From Streptomyces sp. XY006 (GTDB lineage: Bacteria; Actinomycetota; Actinomycetes; Streptomycetales; Streptomycetaceae): a stretch of 64,000 nt of DNA. The translations under genes and the position numbers were made by a program. Below, piece after piece: positions 45,529 through 53,949 of the stretch. The stretch covers positions 62,001 through 126,000 of the forward strand of contig NZ_NOKT01000004.1 of assembly GCF_002237655.1 (NCBI RefSeq), read 5' to 3'. Under the pieces are notes generated by a model that saw nothing but the letters and a program-made list of their open reading frames with translations, made no database searches and had not been told where the DNA came from. The stretch's first letter is position 1. Each line of letters begins with the position of its first letter.

Positions 45529-46743
45529 GTGGACCGCTGCATCGTCCTGGTGGACGCCGGGTATCTGCTGGGAGCCGCGGCGAGTCTCCTCGCCGGGGAG
45601 CCCTCGCGGTCCCGCATCACGGTCGACCACACAGCCCTCATCCAGGGGCTGCGCGAGCGCGCCGAATCGGACACGCAGCGGCCCTTGCTGCGCATCTACT
45701 GGTTCGACGGCGCCCCCGACCGCGTCCCGCAGCCCGAACACCGCAGGCTGCGCGTCATGCCCCGGGTCACCGTCCGGCTCGGTGCCCTGACCCGCAGCGA
45801 CGGCCGCTGGGCGCAGAAGGGCGTGGACGCCGCCATGCACGCCGAGCTGACCGAGCTGGCCCGCAATCGCGCCTGCTCCGACGTCGTCCTCGTCACCGGC
45901 GACGGCGATCTGCTGCCCGGCATGATGGCCGCCAAGGAACACGGCGTCGCCGTCCACCTGTGGGCCGTCCAGGCCGCCGACGGCGACTACAACCAGTCCG
46001 AGGACCTGGTCGCCGAGGCCGACGAGCGGCGTGTCCTGGACCGCGCGTGGATCACCAAGGCCGTCCGCGCCAAGGACTACTCGGGGGTGTGCGCCCCGCA
46101 GCCCGCGACCCGGCCGGAGATCGCCGCGATCCTCTCCGCGCCGCTGCCCGACTCCGCCCTCGCCGACCCGGCCGAGCGGCCCGCCCCGCAGCCCCCGCAC
46201 CCGGTGCCCGGCCCGGGGGTGAACGGCAGCGAGGAACGGGTGCCCGCGGCCGCCAAAGGGGTCCCCACGCCCAAAGACCTGGCCGCCCTGCGTGCCCCCG
46301 GCACCCAGCCCGCCCAGCCCCCCGCCTCCGCCACCCTCCGCTGGTCCTCCGACAAAGGCTGGGTCGACCGGCCCGCGGCCGAGCCCCCCGAGGCCGCCTC
46401 GATGCCGACGCTCGCCCAGCTGACCACCGCCGAGCAGCGCTGGGCCGACCGCGAGGAGGACATCACCACGGTCAGCGGCGACCCCTTCGAGGTGGGCCAG
46501 GTCTTCGCCCGGCGCTGGGTGGAGCGCCTCGGCGACCACAGCCACCTGCCGAGACTGTCCGGGATGTACCCGCGCATCCCGCACCGCGTCGACGGCGAGC
46601 TGCTGCGCTACGCCGCCCGGTTCGGCCTGCTCGCCCACAAGGACGACCAGATCGACGAACGCGACCGCTACGCCATCCGGGCCGGCTTCTGGAAGGAGAT
46701 CGGCGTGCGCACGGGCGTGGAGCACGCCCCCGTCGGCGACTGA
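45529..46743 (+). CDS. NYN domain (PIN-like) putative RNase
   Basis: A protein of about 404 residues. The N-terminal NYN/LabA-like domain has acidic catalytic positions in DRCIVLVDAGYLL, RIYWFDGAPD, KGVDAAMHAELTEL and VVLVTGDGDLLPGMMAAKEHG. A Pro/Ala-rich linker (about residues 185-285) leads to a C-terminal winged-helix-like region (FARRWVERLGDHSHLPRLSGMYPRIPHRVDGELLRYAARFGLL). NYN proteins are usually ribonucleases. GTG 45529 is chosen for its AGAGGG site at 8 nt; GTG 45520 would add three residues but sits too close to it. Confidence 0.85.
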   Translation: MDRCIVLVDAGYLLGAAASLLAGEPSRSRITVDHTALIQGLRERAESDTQRPLLRIYWFDGAPDRVPQPEHRRLRVMPRVTVRLGALTRSDGRWAQKGVDAAMHAELTELARNRACSDVVLVTGDGDLLPGMMAAKEHGVAVHLWAVQAADGDYNQSEDLVAEADERRVLDRAWITKAVRAKDYSGVCAPQPATRPEIAAILSAPLPDSALADPAERPAPQPPHPVPGPGVNGSEERVPAAAKGVPTPKDLAALRAPGTQPAQPPASATLRWSSDKGWVDRPAAEPPEAASMPTLAQLTTAEQRWADREEDITTVSGDPFEVGQVFARRWVERLGDHSHLPRLSGMYPRIPHRVDGELLRYAARFGLLAHKDDQIDERDRYAIRAGFWKEIGVRTGVEHAPVGD

Positions 46744-46807
46744 GGACGTCGCCGGCGTTTTTGCCGCCGACGGCCGCCCCGAGGGCGGGCCGGGGCCGCC
46801 GACCCCG

Positions 46808-46813
46808 TAGTCT
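46808..46813 (+). promoter_or_regulatory. Candidate -10 of the ABC transporter operon
   Basis: TAGTCT lies 8 nt before the GTG at 46822, with no ribosome binding site in between. It fits a leaderless transcript for the ABC ATPase gene. Confidence 0.45.
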
Positions 46814-46821
46814 CGTCCCTT

Positions 46822-47841
46822 GTGAGTACGCGCGCGGGACAGGCATTTCGGCACGATGGTGACATCGTGTGCGCGGTGCGCGGGCTGACCAAGACCTATC
46901 CGGCGGTCCGGGGCCGGCGCGGCACGCCCGCGACCCCCGAGGTCCGGGCCACGGACGACGTACGGCTGGAGATCCGCCGCGGCGAGATCTTCGGCCTGCT
47001 CGGCCCGAACGGCGCCGGCAAGTCCACCCTCGTACGCCAGCTCACCGGTCTGATGCGGCCCGACGGCGGCAGCGTGGAGATCCTCGGGCACGACATCGTG
47101 CGCCACCCGGAACGGGCCGCGCGGATCCTCGCCTACCTCGGCCAGGAGTCGACCGCCCTCGACGAACTGACCGTGTCGCTCGCCGCCGAGACCACCGGGC
47201 GGCTGCGCGGCCTGGACGTCCGGCGGGCCCGGGCCGAACGGGACGCCGTCCTCGACGAGCTCGGCCTGACACCCCTCGCCGGACGCCCGCTGAAGAAGCT
47301 CTCCGGTGGCCAGCGGCGGCTGGCGTGCTTCGCCGCGGCGCTGGTGGGGGAGCGGCCGCTGCTCGTGCTCGACGAGCCGACCACCGGCATGGACCCGGTG
47401 GCGCGGCGGGCCGTGTGGTCCGCGGTGGACCGGCGGCGGGCCGAGCGCGGCACGACCGTACTGCTCGTCACCCACAACGTCATCGAGGCCGAGACCGTGC
47501 TGGACCGGGTGGCCGTCCTGGACCGCGGGCGGGTGATCGCCTGCGACACGCCCGCCGGGCTCAAGGAACAGGTCGCCGGTGACGTACGGGTCGACCTGGT
47601 GTGGCGGGACGCGGCTCCGCTGCACGTGCCCGAGGTGGCCGCGCTGCGGGACCGGGCCGTGGAGTCGGGCCGCCGCTGGACGCTGCGGCTCGGGCCCGAG
47701 GAGGCCCGGGCGGTCGTCGCGACCGTCACCGGAGGGGCCGCCTTCGCCGCCCTGGACGACTTCACGCTGGCCACGCCGAGCCTGGAGGACGTCTATCTGG
47801 CGCTGGGCGGTGCCGCGCAGCAGGGACTGGTGAAGGCGTGA
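46822..47841 (+). CDS. ABC transporter ATP-binding protein
   Basis: A 339-residue ATPase of the drug/lipid exporter (DrrA/CcmA-like) class. Walker A is GPNGAGKST (Lys67), the signature is LSGGQRRLA, Walker B is PLLVLDEPTTGMDP, and the switch is VTHNVIEAE. A C-terminal DrrA-like extension (about residues 250-339) is present. It pairs with the membrane protein encoded 100 bp downstream. Cargo is unknown; export is inferred from the family. Confidence 0.92.
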   Translation: MSTRAGQAFRHDGDIVCAVRGLTKTYPAVRGRRGTPATPEVRATDDVRLEIRRGEIFGLLGPNGAGKSTLVRQLTGLMRPDGGSVEILGHDIVRHPERAARILAYLGQESTALDELTVSLAAETTGRLRGLDVRRARAERDAVLDELGLTPLAGRPLKKLSGGQRRLACFAAALVGERPLLVLDEPTTGMDPVARRAVWSAVDRRRAERGTTVLLVTHNVIEAETVLDRVAVLDRGRVIACDTPAGLKEQVAGDVRVDLVWRDAAPLHVPEVAALRDRAVESGRRWTLRLGPEEARAVVATVTGGAAFAALDDFTLATPSLEDVYLALGGAAQQGLVKA

Positions 47842-47941
47842 GGGACGTGAGGAACACCGAGGCCTTGAGTGCGTGGGCCGCCGCGTACGTACCGAACAGG
47901 GCGACTGCCGCAGTGGACCCGACGAAGGGGAGCAGCGCGAC

Positions 47942-48763
47942 GTGAGTGTCGTACCCGCCGATGTCCTGCCAGGCAGTGCCCTGGCCGTTCAGGAGCCCGC
48001 CGCGGGCGCGGCCGAGCTCGGGCCCCGGGCGCGGCTGTGGCCGTCGCTGGCCGCCGTGTACCGGGCGCAGCTGTCCCGGGCGCGGGTCGCGCGGATCCCG
48101 CTGCTGTTCGTGGCGACCTTCCAGTCGATCGGGATCATGATCCTGATGCGCGGGGTCGTGGACGACGGGGCCGAGGCGCAGGCGGTCGTCGCCGGGTCGT
48201 CGGTCCTCGTGGTCGCCTTCGTCGCGCTGAACCTGCTCGCGCAGTACTTCGGGCAGCTGCGCGCCAGCGGCGGGCTCGACCACTACGCGACCCTGCCGGT
48301 GCCGCCGGCGGCGGTGGTGCTGGGCGCGGCGGGCGCGTACGCGTCCTTCACCGTGCCCGGGACCGTCGTGACGGCGGTGTTCGGCTGCGTGCTGTTCGGG
48401 CTGCCGCTGGCCCATCTGTGGATCCTCATGGCCGTGATCCCGCTGGCGGGCGCCGCGCTCGCCGGGCTCGGGGCGGCGCTGGGGCTGCTCGCGCCGCGGC
48501 CGGAGCTGGCCACGCTGCTCGGGCAGCTGGGCATGTCGGCGGCGCTGCTGCTGGGCGTGCTGCCGGCCGACCGCATGCCGGAGGTCGTGCGCTTCACACG
48601 GGACCTGCTGCCGTCGACGTACGGCGTCGAGGCGTTCGCGCGTACGTTCGGGGCGGATCCCGACTGGGCGTTCGTGCTCGGTGATCTCGCCGTCTGCGGC
48701 GGGGTGGGTGTCGTCTCGCTGGCCGTGGCGACCTGGGCGTACCGGCGGGCGGCCGTCCGGTGA
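47942..48763 (+). CDS. ABC-2 type transporter permease
   Basis: A 273-residue membrane protein with six predicted transmembrane helices. It has the ABC-2 arrangement, a short cytoplasmic lead (RLWPSLAAVYRAQLSRARVARIPLL), and DLLPSTYGVEAFAR near the end. Its ATPase is the gene just upstream. The GTG at 47942 follows AAGGGGAGC; the frame is open to 47873 but without a better start. The stop is near the next ORF. Confidence 0.88.
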   Translation: MSVVPADVLPGSALAVQEPAAGAAELGPRARLWPSLAAVYRAQLSRARVARIPLLFVATFQSIGIMILMRGVVDDGAEAQAVVAGSSVLVVAFVALNLLAQYFGQLRASGGLDHYATLPVPPAAVVLGAAGAYASFTVPGTVVTAVFGCVLFGLPLAHLWILMAVIPLAGAALAGLGAALGLLAPRPELATLLGQLGMSAALLLGVLPADRMPEVVRFTRDLLPSTYGVEAFARTFGADPDWAFVLGDLAVCGGVGVVSLAVATWAYRRAAVR

Positions 48764-48807
48764 GCGGGGAGGGGTCGTCCGGTGACGCGGCGCACAGGCG
48801 GGCCTGG

Positions 48808-48813
48808 CACGAT
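48808..48813 (+). promoter_or_regulatory. Candidate -10 of the DUF2567 gene
   Basis: CACGAT lies 6 nt before the GTG at 48820. It supports that start over the GTG at 48760 that overlaps the permease stop. Confidence 0.35.
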
Positions 48814-48819
48814 GGCAGG

Positions 48820-49527
48820 GTGACCGCACCACTGACTCCGCCACCGCCACCGCATGACCACTCCGCGCAGGGTTCGTGGCAGCCACCGGCCGGGGCGTCC
48901 GGGGCTCCGGCTCCCGGCTCCCAGCACGCCGAGTACGCCGAGCACACCGGGCTCGGCTGGTACGGACAGGACGACGGCCCCGGGATGAAGACCGAACTGC
49001 GGGAGGCCGGGCTGGTCGCCCTGGCCGTGGCGCTCGGCGGGGTGCTGCTGGGCGTGCTGTGGTGGTGGCTCGCGCCGCACGTGCCGCTGGTCGGGGACGT
49101 GACGGACGGGAACTGGGTCGTCTACCTCAAGGACACCGAGGGCGAGCAGGCCGTCGGGGTGGACGGGACGTTCACGCTGCTCGGGCTGGGCTTCGGTCTG
49201 GTGAGCGCGCTGGTGGTGTTCCTGCTGCGGCGGCGCGGGGGTGTGCCGCTGGTGGTGGGTCTCGCCGTCGGCGGGCTGCTCGGGTCGTTGCTGGCCTGGC
49301 GGGTCGGGGTGTGGCTCGGGCCCGCGCAGGACGTCGTCGCGCACGCCCGTGAGGTGGGGCGGGGGGTGACGTTCTCCGCGCCGCTGAAGCTGGGGGCGAA
49401 GGGGGCGTTGCTGGCCTGGCCGCTCGCCGCGCTGGTCGTCCATCTGGGGCTCACGGCGTTGTTCGGGCCCCGGGACCCCGAGCCGGAGTTCGGGCACGGG
49501 GCGTATCCGCCGAAGCCGGCCGGCTAG
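48820..49527 (+). CDS. DUF2567 family membrane protein
   Basis: A 235-residue protein with a Pro/His-rich cytoplasmic N-terminus (about residues 1-55) and four transmembrane helices. Between the first and second helices an extracytoplasmic loop reads GNWVVYLKDTEGEQAVGVDGTFTLLG. This matches the actinobacterial DUF2567 family, of unknown function. Two starts are possible: GTG 48760, overlapping the permease stop as GTGA, or GTG 48820 after a -10-like CACGAT; I prefer the latter. The stop codon region is the first copy of a tandem repeat that continues downstream. Confidence 0.8.
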   Translation: MTAPLTPPPPPHDHSAQGSWQPPAGASGAPAPGSQHAEYAEHTGLGWYGQDDGPGMKTELREAGLVALAVALGGVLLGVLWWWLAPHVPLVGDVTDGNWVVYLKDTEGEQAVGVDGTFTLLGLGFGLVSALVVFLLRRRGGVPLVVGLAVGGLLGSLLAWRVGVWLGPAQDVVAHAREVGRGVTFSAPLKLGAKGALLAWPLAALVVHLGLTALFGPRDPEPEFGHGAYPPKPAG

Positions 49528-49670
49528 GGCTCGGTGCCGGCCCTGGCCCCGACCCCGGCGTCGGCTAGGGCTCGGTGTCGGCCTCGCCCCCGGCGTCGGC
49601 TAGGGCTCGGTGTCGGCCTCGCCCGGCGGTGCCGGTCCCGCCCGGCGTCGGCCAGTGCTCGGTGCCGGTG
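49522..49670 (+). repeat. Tandem repeats starting at the DUF2567 stop codon
   Basis: The sequence GGCTAGGGCTCGGTG, which contains the DUF2567 stop (TAG), recurs at 49522, 49563 and 49598, with a degenerate copy at 49650. Spacings are 41, 35 and 52 bp, and each copy continues with a GGCCTCGCCCCCGGCGTC-like tail. No gene is seen in 49528-49761 apart from these repeats. Confidence 0.8.
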
Positions 49671-49761
49671 CCGGGGTGGTGCGCAGCCCGGCGTGGCGGG
49701 GTCCCCCGCCGCGCCCACCCGCGCCCCCCGGGCCGCCCCGAGCGGCACGACCGCCCGCGGG

Positions 49762-50262
49762 CTATGCGCGGCCGATGGGTGCCAGGACCGCCTCCGTGAG
49801 GGTGACCAGGGTCTGCGGTGCCAGTTCCACCTCCAGGCCCCGCCGCCCCGCCGACACGCAGATCGTCGTGTGCGTGGCGGCCGACGCGTCCAGGACCGTC
49901 GGGAGCTTCTTGCGCTGGCCCAGCGGCGAGATGCCGCCCCGGACATAGCCCGTGGTGCGCTCCGCCAGGGTGGGGTCGGCCATGGCCGCGCGTTTGCCTC
50001 CGACCGCCGCCGCCAGGGCCTTCAGATCCAGCTGGCCCGCCACCGGCACCACGGCGACCGTGAGGGTGCCGTCCACGTCCGCGACCAGGGTCTTGAAGAC
50101 ACGGTCGGGGGAGACGCCCATCGCCTCGGCCGCCTCCTCGCCGTAGGAGGGGTGGGCCGGGTCGTGCTCGTAGGCGTGGACGGTGAACTCCACGCCCGCC
50201 GCCGTGAGGGCCACCGTCGCGGGGGTGCCGCCGGACTGCTGCTTCTTCGACTTCTTCGCCAT
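49762..50262 (-). CDS. ybaK: YbaK-type aminoacyl-tRNA deacylase
   Basis: A 166-residue YbaK/EbsC protein that hydrolyses mischarged Cys-tRNA-Pro. Family marks are HDPAHPSYGEEAAEAMGV, the conserved Lys in VFKTLVADVDG, RAAMADPTLAERTTGYVRGGISPLGQ and the C-terminal ICVSAGRRGLEVELAP. The ATG lies 11 nt after the Lon-N gene, in the same direction, so the two form an operon. Confidence 0.92.
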   Translation of the reverse strand: MAKKSKKQQSGGTPATVALTAAGVEFTVHAYEHDPAHPSYGEEAAEAMGVSPDRVFKTLVADVDGTLTVAVVPVAGQLDLKALAAAVGGKRAAMADPTLAERTTGYVRGGISPLGQRKKLPTVLDASAATHTTICVSAGRRGLEVELAPQTLVTLTEAVLAPIGRA

Positions 50263-50273
50263 CCCGGTCCGCT

Positions 50274-51014
50274 TCAGTTGAGACTCGTCGTGCCGCGCGT
50301 CAGGTCCGACGCGGGCAACGACGGCAGACTACGGATGATCGCCGTCTCGGAGCGAAGGAGTTTCAGTTCGTCGCGCAGCCGGGAGGCCGTGTCGGGGGCC
50401 TGGAGCAGACGCTGCTTGGTCGGGGTGTCCAGCATCATCGCCGCCGCCACCAGGTACGACACCACGCCCGGCTCGTCGGGCAGGTCGGCGCCGGTCGTCA
50501 GGGAGCGTTCCCGCGCCCCGGCCAGGCGCTTCTGGTACTGCCGGAAGGACCGCAGCACCCCCTCGGCGAGAGGAGCCGCCTCGTCGCCCGGCTCCTCCGT
50601 CAGCGTCTCCAGCTCGGCCGTCAGGAACGGGCCGGAGGACTCGACCGACAGCAGTCTCACCCGGCTCGTGCCCGTGGCCAGCACCTCGAAAGAGCCGTCG
50701 GTGCGCTCCCGGATCGTCGCCGCGTCGGCGATGCAGCCGACCTTGTGGAAGGCCTTGGCCGGGTCCGTGCCGAAGCCGGCCGCGGGCCCCCGCTCGGGCA
50801 GGGCCGTCGGGTCGGGCATGCCGGGCGCGCTCGGGGCCACCTCGTGGCCGTCGCGGATCGCCACGACGGCGAACCGACGCGGCTCGTCCTCGGGCGTCTT
50901 CAGCAGTTCGCGCATCATGGCGCGGTACCGCTCCTCGAAGACGTTGAGCGGGAGCACGAGCCCCGGGAACAGCACCGAGTTCAGGGGGAAGAGGGGGAGC
51001 CGGACGGTGGTCAC
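50274..51014 (-). CDS. LON peptidase substrate-binding domain protein
   Basis: A 246-residue protein made only of the N-terminal domain of Lon, lacking the ATPase and protease domains. The opening LPLFPLNSVLFPGLVLPLNVFEERYRAMM is the signature, followed by the VGCIADAATI region. Stand-alone Lon-N proteins are common in actinobacteria; their role is unknown. It begins 12 nt after the upstream hypothetical gene and precedes ybaK. Confidence 0.9.
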   Translation of the reverse strand: MTTVRLPLFPLNSVLFPGLVLPLNVFEERYRAMMRELLKTPEDEPRRFAVVAIRDGHEVAPSAPGMPDPTALPERGPAAGFGTDPAKAFHKVGCIADAATIRERTDGSFEVLATGTSRVRLLSVESSGPFLTAELETLTEEPGDEAAPLAEGVLRSFRQYQKRLAGARERSLTTGADLPDEPGVVSYLVAAAMMLDTPTKQRLLQAPDTASRLRDELKLLRSETAIIRSLPSLPASDLTRGTTSLN

Positions 51015-51025
51015 GACGCAAAAGC

Positions 51026-52090
51026 CTAATGGTCGCCGGTGCGGTCTCGTCCGCCGCGTTCACTCCGTGGATGCCGGGACGGCTCCCCGGCCGCCGCGGC
51101 CCGGATGTCGTCCCGTACGCGCAGGAAGTGCCCGAGCGGGTCGTCCGACGCCCGGTCCCAGGGGAACGAGGTGGCGTACGGGCCGTTCACACGCAGTTGT
51201 TCGGCGGCGTCCGGCCAGCGTTCCAGACGCACCAGGACGTAGATGAGCAGGTTGCGCATCCGGGCGGGCCAGGGGTCGGCCGGCGGGAGCAGCGGGGACA
51301 GGGCGATCGCCCGGTCGGCGGCCGCGTCCAGCCGCTCGCGCGGCACCTGGGGTCCGCAGTCGTCGGGCCCGCAGTCGTCGGTGAGGTAGCCGAAGGCCGC
51401 CCGCAGCGGAAGCGCCTGGACGAGCGAGCCGGCGGGCGCGTCCTGCGCGGCGCGGTCGGCGAAGTCGAAGCACTCGCGGTGGGAACCGTGCCAGGAGGTG
51501 GCCAGGTAGCGCAGGGCGGCCACATGGCAGCCGTGGTGGTGCGGGGCGCGCCGGACCGCCGCCGCCCACAGCTCCTCGAAGTACTTGTGCCCGGCCTGGG
51601 CGCCCCGGGCGTGGTCGAGCGCGAGGCGCCACGGCACCGGGTCCCGCTGGTCGCCCCGGGCCGCGGCCGTGATCAGCGGGCTCACCTCGCGCAGCAGCTC
51701 GGCCCGGGCCGGGGACTGCCAGGCCCGGTCCACCGCCAGCTGGGCCCCGACCAGCAGGGCGTCGGGGTCCTGCGGGGCGGTGGCGAGCCAGGCGTCCAGC
51801 CACTCGGGGCGCGAGCGCGCGAAGGCGGCCAGCCGCGTCACGTACCGGTCGCGCCGCTCCCACTCGGCGGCCACGCGCGTGGCCAGGAGCAGCCCGGCGG
51901 CGGGTCCGTGATCGCCCCGGGCGGCGGCGACCAGCGCGGGACTCAGCCGCGCGTCGGGCGCGTCGAGCAGCACCTCGTCGTCGGGGCTCGGCCTGCCGAC
52001 GGGGTGGGGGGCGGTCCTTGTCATCCGGCTCGGGCGGATGAACGGCAGCTGCATGGCCATGGTGCCGACCATTGAAAGTCCGCTGGTCAT
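51026..52090 (-). CDS. Conserved hypothetical protein (about 354 aa)
   Basis: A soluble, Ala/Arg/Asp-rich, mostly helical protein. Repeated helix pairs (for example WLDAWLATAPQDPDALLVGAQLAVDRAW and GHKYFEELWAAAVRRAPHHHGCHVAALRYL) look TPR-like. There is no signal peptide. I do not recognise a named family. ATG 52090 is chosen as start; later ATGs (52072, 52060) are possible, and no clear ribosome binding site is seen for any. It is probably the first gene of the unit with Lon-N and ybaK. Confidence 0.72.
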   Translation of the reverse strand: MTSGLSMVGTMAMQLPFIRPSRMTRTAPHPVGRPSPDDEVLLDAPDARLSPALVAAARGDHGPAAGLLLATRVAAEWERRDRYVTRLAAFARSRPEWLDAWLATAPQDPDALLVGAQLAVDRAWQSPARAELLREVSPLITAAARGDQRDPVPWRLALDHARGAQAGHKYFEELWAAAVRRAPHHHGCHVAALRYLATSWHGSHRECFDFADRAAQDAPAGSLVQALPLRAAFGYLTDDCGPDDCGPQVPRERLDAAADRAIALSPLLPPADPWPARMRNLLIYVLVRLERWPDAAEQLRVNGPYATSFPWDRASDDPLGHFLRVRDDIRAAAAGEPSRHPRSERGGRDRTGDH

Positions 52091-52193
52091 GACGGCGCCA
52101 GATCGTTCCGGGAAGTCGCGGAAAGTTGTACGGGGTTCGGTCAAGAGAGGGTAAAGGCATGGCAGTTCTGCAACGCTGGTCACCTGCGCACCA

Positions 52194-53771
52194 TCAGTTG
52201 CGCCGCAGCAGCCGGGTCGCGCCCGCCGCCACCGTCGTCGCCAGGATCCAGCCCAGCAGGATCATCGCCGTCGCCAGCCACTGCCAGCCCCCGCGCAACT
52301 GCCAGAAGCCCACCTGCCCCAGGTCGATGACCGGCAGCAGCAGGTCCAGGCTGAACAGGACGGGGTCCCACTCCGGGTGCTCGCCGCGCTTCATCGGCGG
52401 ATGGCCGGCCCGGGCGAAGGCGAGCGAGCCCGCGGCCCACAGCACCGCCATCCACACCGCCGCCCGGCCCGGCCGGTACCCGTAGGCGACCGTCCAGTCC
52501 TGCGCGTACCCCCACAGCTTGGCGGCGAGCGGCAGGCTCTCGCGGTGCCGGCGCTGCTTGGCGAGCAGCACCTCGCGGGCGTCCTCGTCCTCCCCGCCGG
52601 CCCGCAGCACGGCGGCGAGCCGCTCGTAGGGATCCGGGTTGTACTCGGCGGTCGCCGCCGCCACCCAGTCCAGCCGCTCGGCCAGCGGGAAGGGCCCGCG
52701 CGGCACGAGGTTCTCGTAGGCGAAGCCGCCCATGTGCAGCCGTCCCGGTCCGGGCCAGGCGTCCGCCCGGTCCATCAGGTTGACGACCCGCGCCCCGGAC
52801 AGCACCACCCGGCCGCGCGCCGGCTGCTCCCCGAGGAACCGCAGCTCCGGCGTCTGCACCCGGCGCAGCGACAGCTCCTGGTCGTCGCCGAGCGTGAACC
52901 GGGCCTGCTCGAAGTCGACGGCGTCGCCGAACCGCCCGTCGTCCAGCCGGATCCCGCCCTCGCAGGCGAACCGCTGGATCCGCGTGCCCTGGGCCGGGGT
53001 CATCCCGCTCATCGCCTGCGCGCCGACGCCCGCCGGGGTCAGGTACAGGCTGCGCTCGACGGTCAGCTGCGGGGCGTTCAGCGCGAGCCGCGCGTACGGG
53101 TTGGCCAGACGCGCGCCGCGCAGGCTCAGCGACACGCCGATGGTGGCGGCGCGCAGACTCAGCTCGCCGTGCGACTCCAGCAGCTCGGCCTGTAAGTCCT
53201 GGCCGACGGTCAGGCCGTCCGCGGCGACCGAGCGGCCGCTGCGGTCCTTGTGCACGATCGCCTGGTTGAGCATCAGGTCCGTGCCGATCTGCGCGTCGGT
53301 CAGCCGGATGCCGCGCAGGAAGCGGCAGCGGGGCAGGTGCAGGTCGCCCTCGGTCTGCACCCGGGCCGCCTCCAGCCGGGGCACCGAGCAGTCCACCAGC
53401 CGCATGGTCGTGAAGCGGGCCTCCGGCAGCAGTACGTCCTGCTCGAACCGGCACCGGCGCATCTCCACGTACGGCGTCACCGTGCCGCCCGCGAGGTCCA
53501 GGGAGCCGCTGATGTGCACGCCGGCGAGCTTCAGCGAGGCCACGCGGCCGGCCAGGGCGGGCGGGCCGTCGAGGAGCAGCCAGCACACGATCCGCGCCCG
53601 CACGGTCCGCTCCTCGCCCCACGGATGGCCGCCGTGCGGGTCGTCGACCACGGTGTCGCCGCTGCTCAGGTCGTACACGCTGCCGTTGCGGAAGGCCTGC
53701 CACATGCCGGCCTCGGCCGCGGTCAGGTCGTCGGGCAGCTCTCCGGCCCGCAGGCCGGCCCCCTCGGTCAC
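52194..53771 (-). CDS. Pentapeptide-repeat-like membrane protein
   Basis: A 525-residue protein. The first 400 residues form regular beta-strand-like units with patterns such as LKLAGVHISGSLDLAGGTV and LSLRAATIGVSLSLRGARL, a right-handed helix reminiscent of pentapeptide repeats. Two or three transmembrane helices lie near the C-terminus (about 450-525). Streptomyces homologues are often labelled membrane-associated oxidoreductase, but I see no cofactor motif to support that. GTG 53771 has GGAGGAAGGGAAG upstream. The gene is divergent from hisD. Confidence 0.7.
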   Translation of the reverse strand: MTEGAGLRAGELPDDLTAAEAGMWQAFRNGSVYDLSSGDTVVDDPHGGHPWGEERTVRARIVCWLLLDGPPALAGRVASLKLAGVHISGSLDLAGGTVTPYVEMRRCRFEQDVLLPEARFTTMRLVDCSVPRLEAARVQTEGDLHLPRCRFLRGIRLTDAQIGTDLMLNQAIVHKDRSGRSVAADGLTVGQDLQAELLESHGELSLRAATIGVSLSLRGARLANPYARLALNAPQLTVERSLYLTPAGVGAQAMSGMTPAQGTRIQRFACEGGIRLDDGRFGDAVDFEQARFTLGDDQELSLRRVQTPELRFLGEQPARGRVVLSGARVVNLMDRADAWPGPGRLHMGGFAYENLVPRGPFPLAERLDWVAAATAEYNPDPYERLAAVLRAGGEDEDAREVLLAKQRRHRESLPLAAKLWGYAQDWTVAYGYRPGRAAVWMAVLWAAGSLAFARAGHPPMKRGEHPEWDPVLFSLDLLLPVIDLGQVGFWQLRGGWQWLATAMILLGWILATTVAAGATRLLRRN

Positions 53772-53891
53772 AGTGCTTCCCTTCCTCCCCGGGTACTCGC
53801 CGGTTGGGTCCTTCGTACAACCGTTCATGCCCGCTGTGTGACGCCCCGAAAGCACAGAGTGAGGGGGATCTTCCGGGTCCGGCGACACTCT

Positions 53892-53908
53892 GTATCAGCC
53901 ATTGATAC
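53892..53908. promoter_or_regulatory. Palindromic candidate operator in the hisD upstream region
   Basis: GTATCA (53892-53897) and TGATAC (53903-53908) form a perfect inverted repeat around GCCAT. It lies between the divergent membrane-protein gene and hisD, 42 nt before the hisD start. Size and symmetry suit a dimeric repressor site; the regulator is unknown. Confidence 0.4.
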
Positions 53909-53936
53909 GCGCGGACGGTGCCTCACCCGGGTCTGA

Positions 53937-53942
53937 GAGAAT
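53937..53942 (+). promoter_or_regulatory. Candidate -10 of the his operon
   Basis: GAGAAT lies 7 nt before the hisD GTG, with no ribosome binding site, the same layout as hisI and other genes here. It suggests a leaderless his operon mRNA. Confidence 0.4.
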
Positions 53943-53949
53943 TGAGCAC

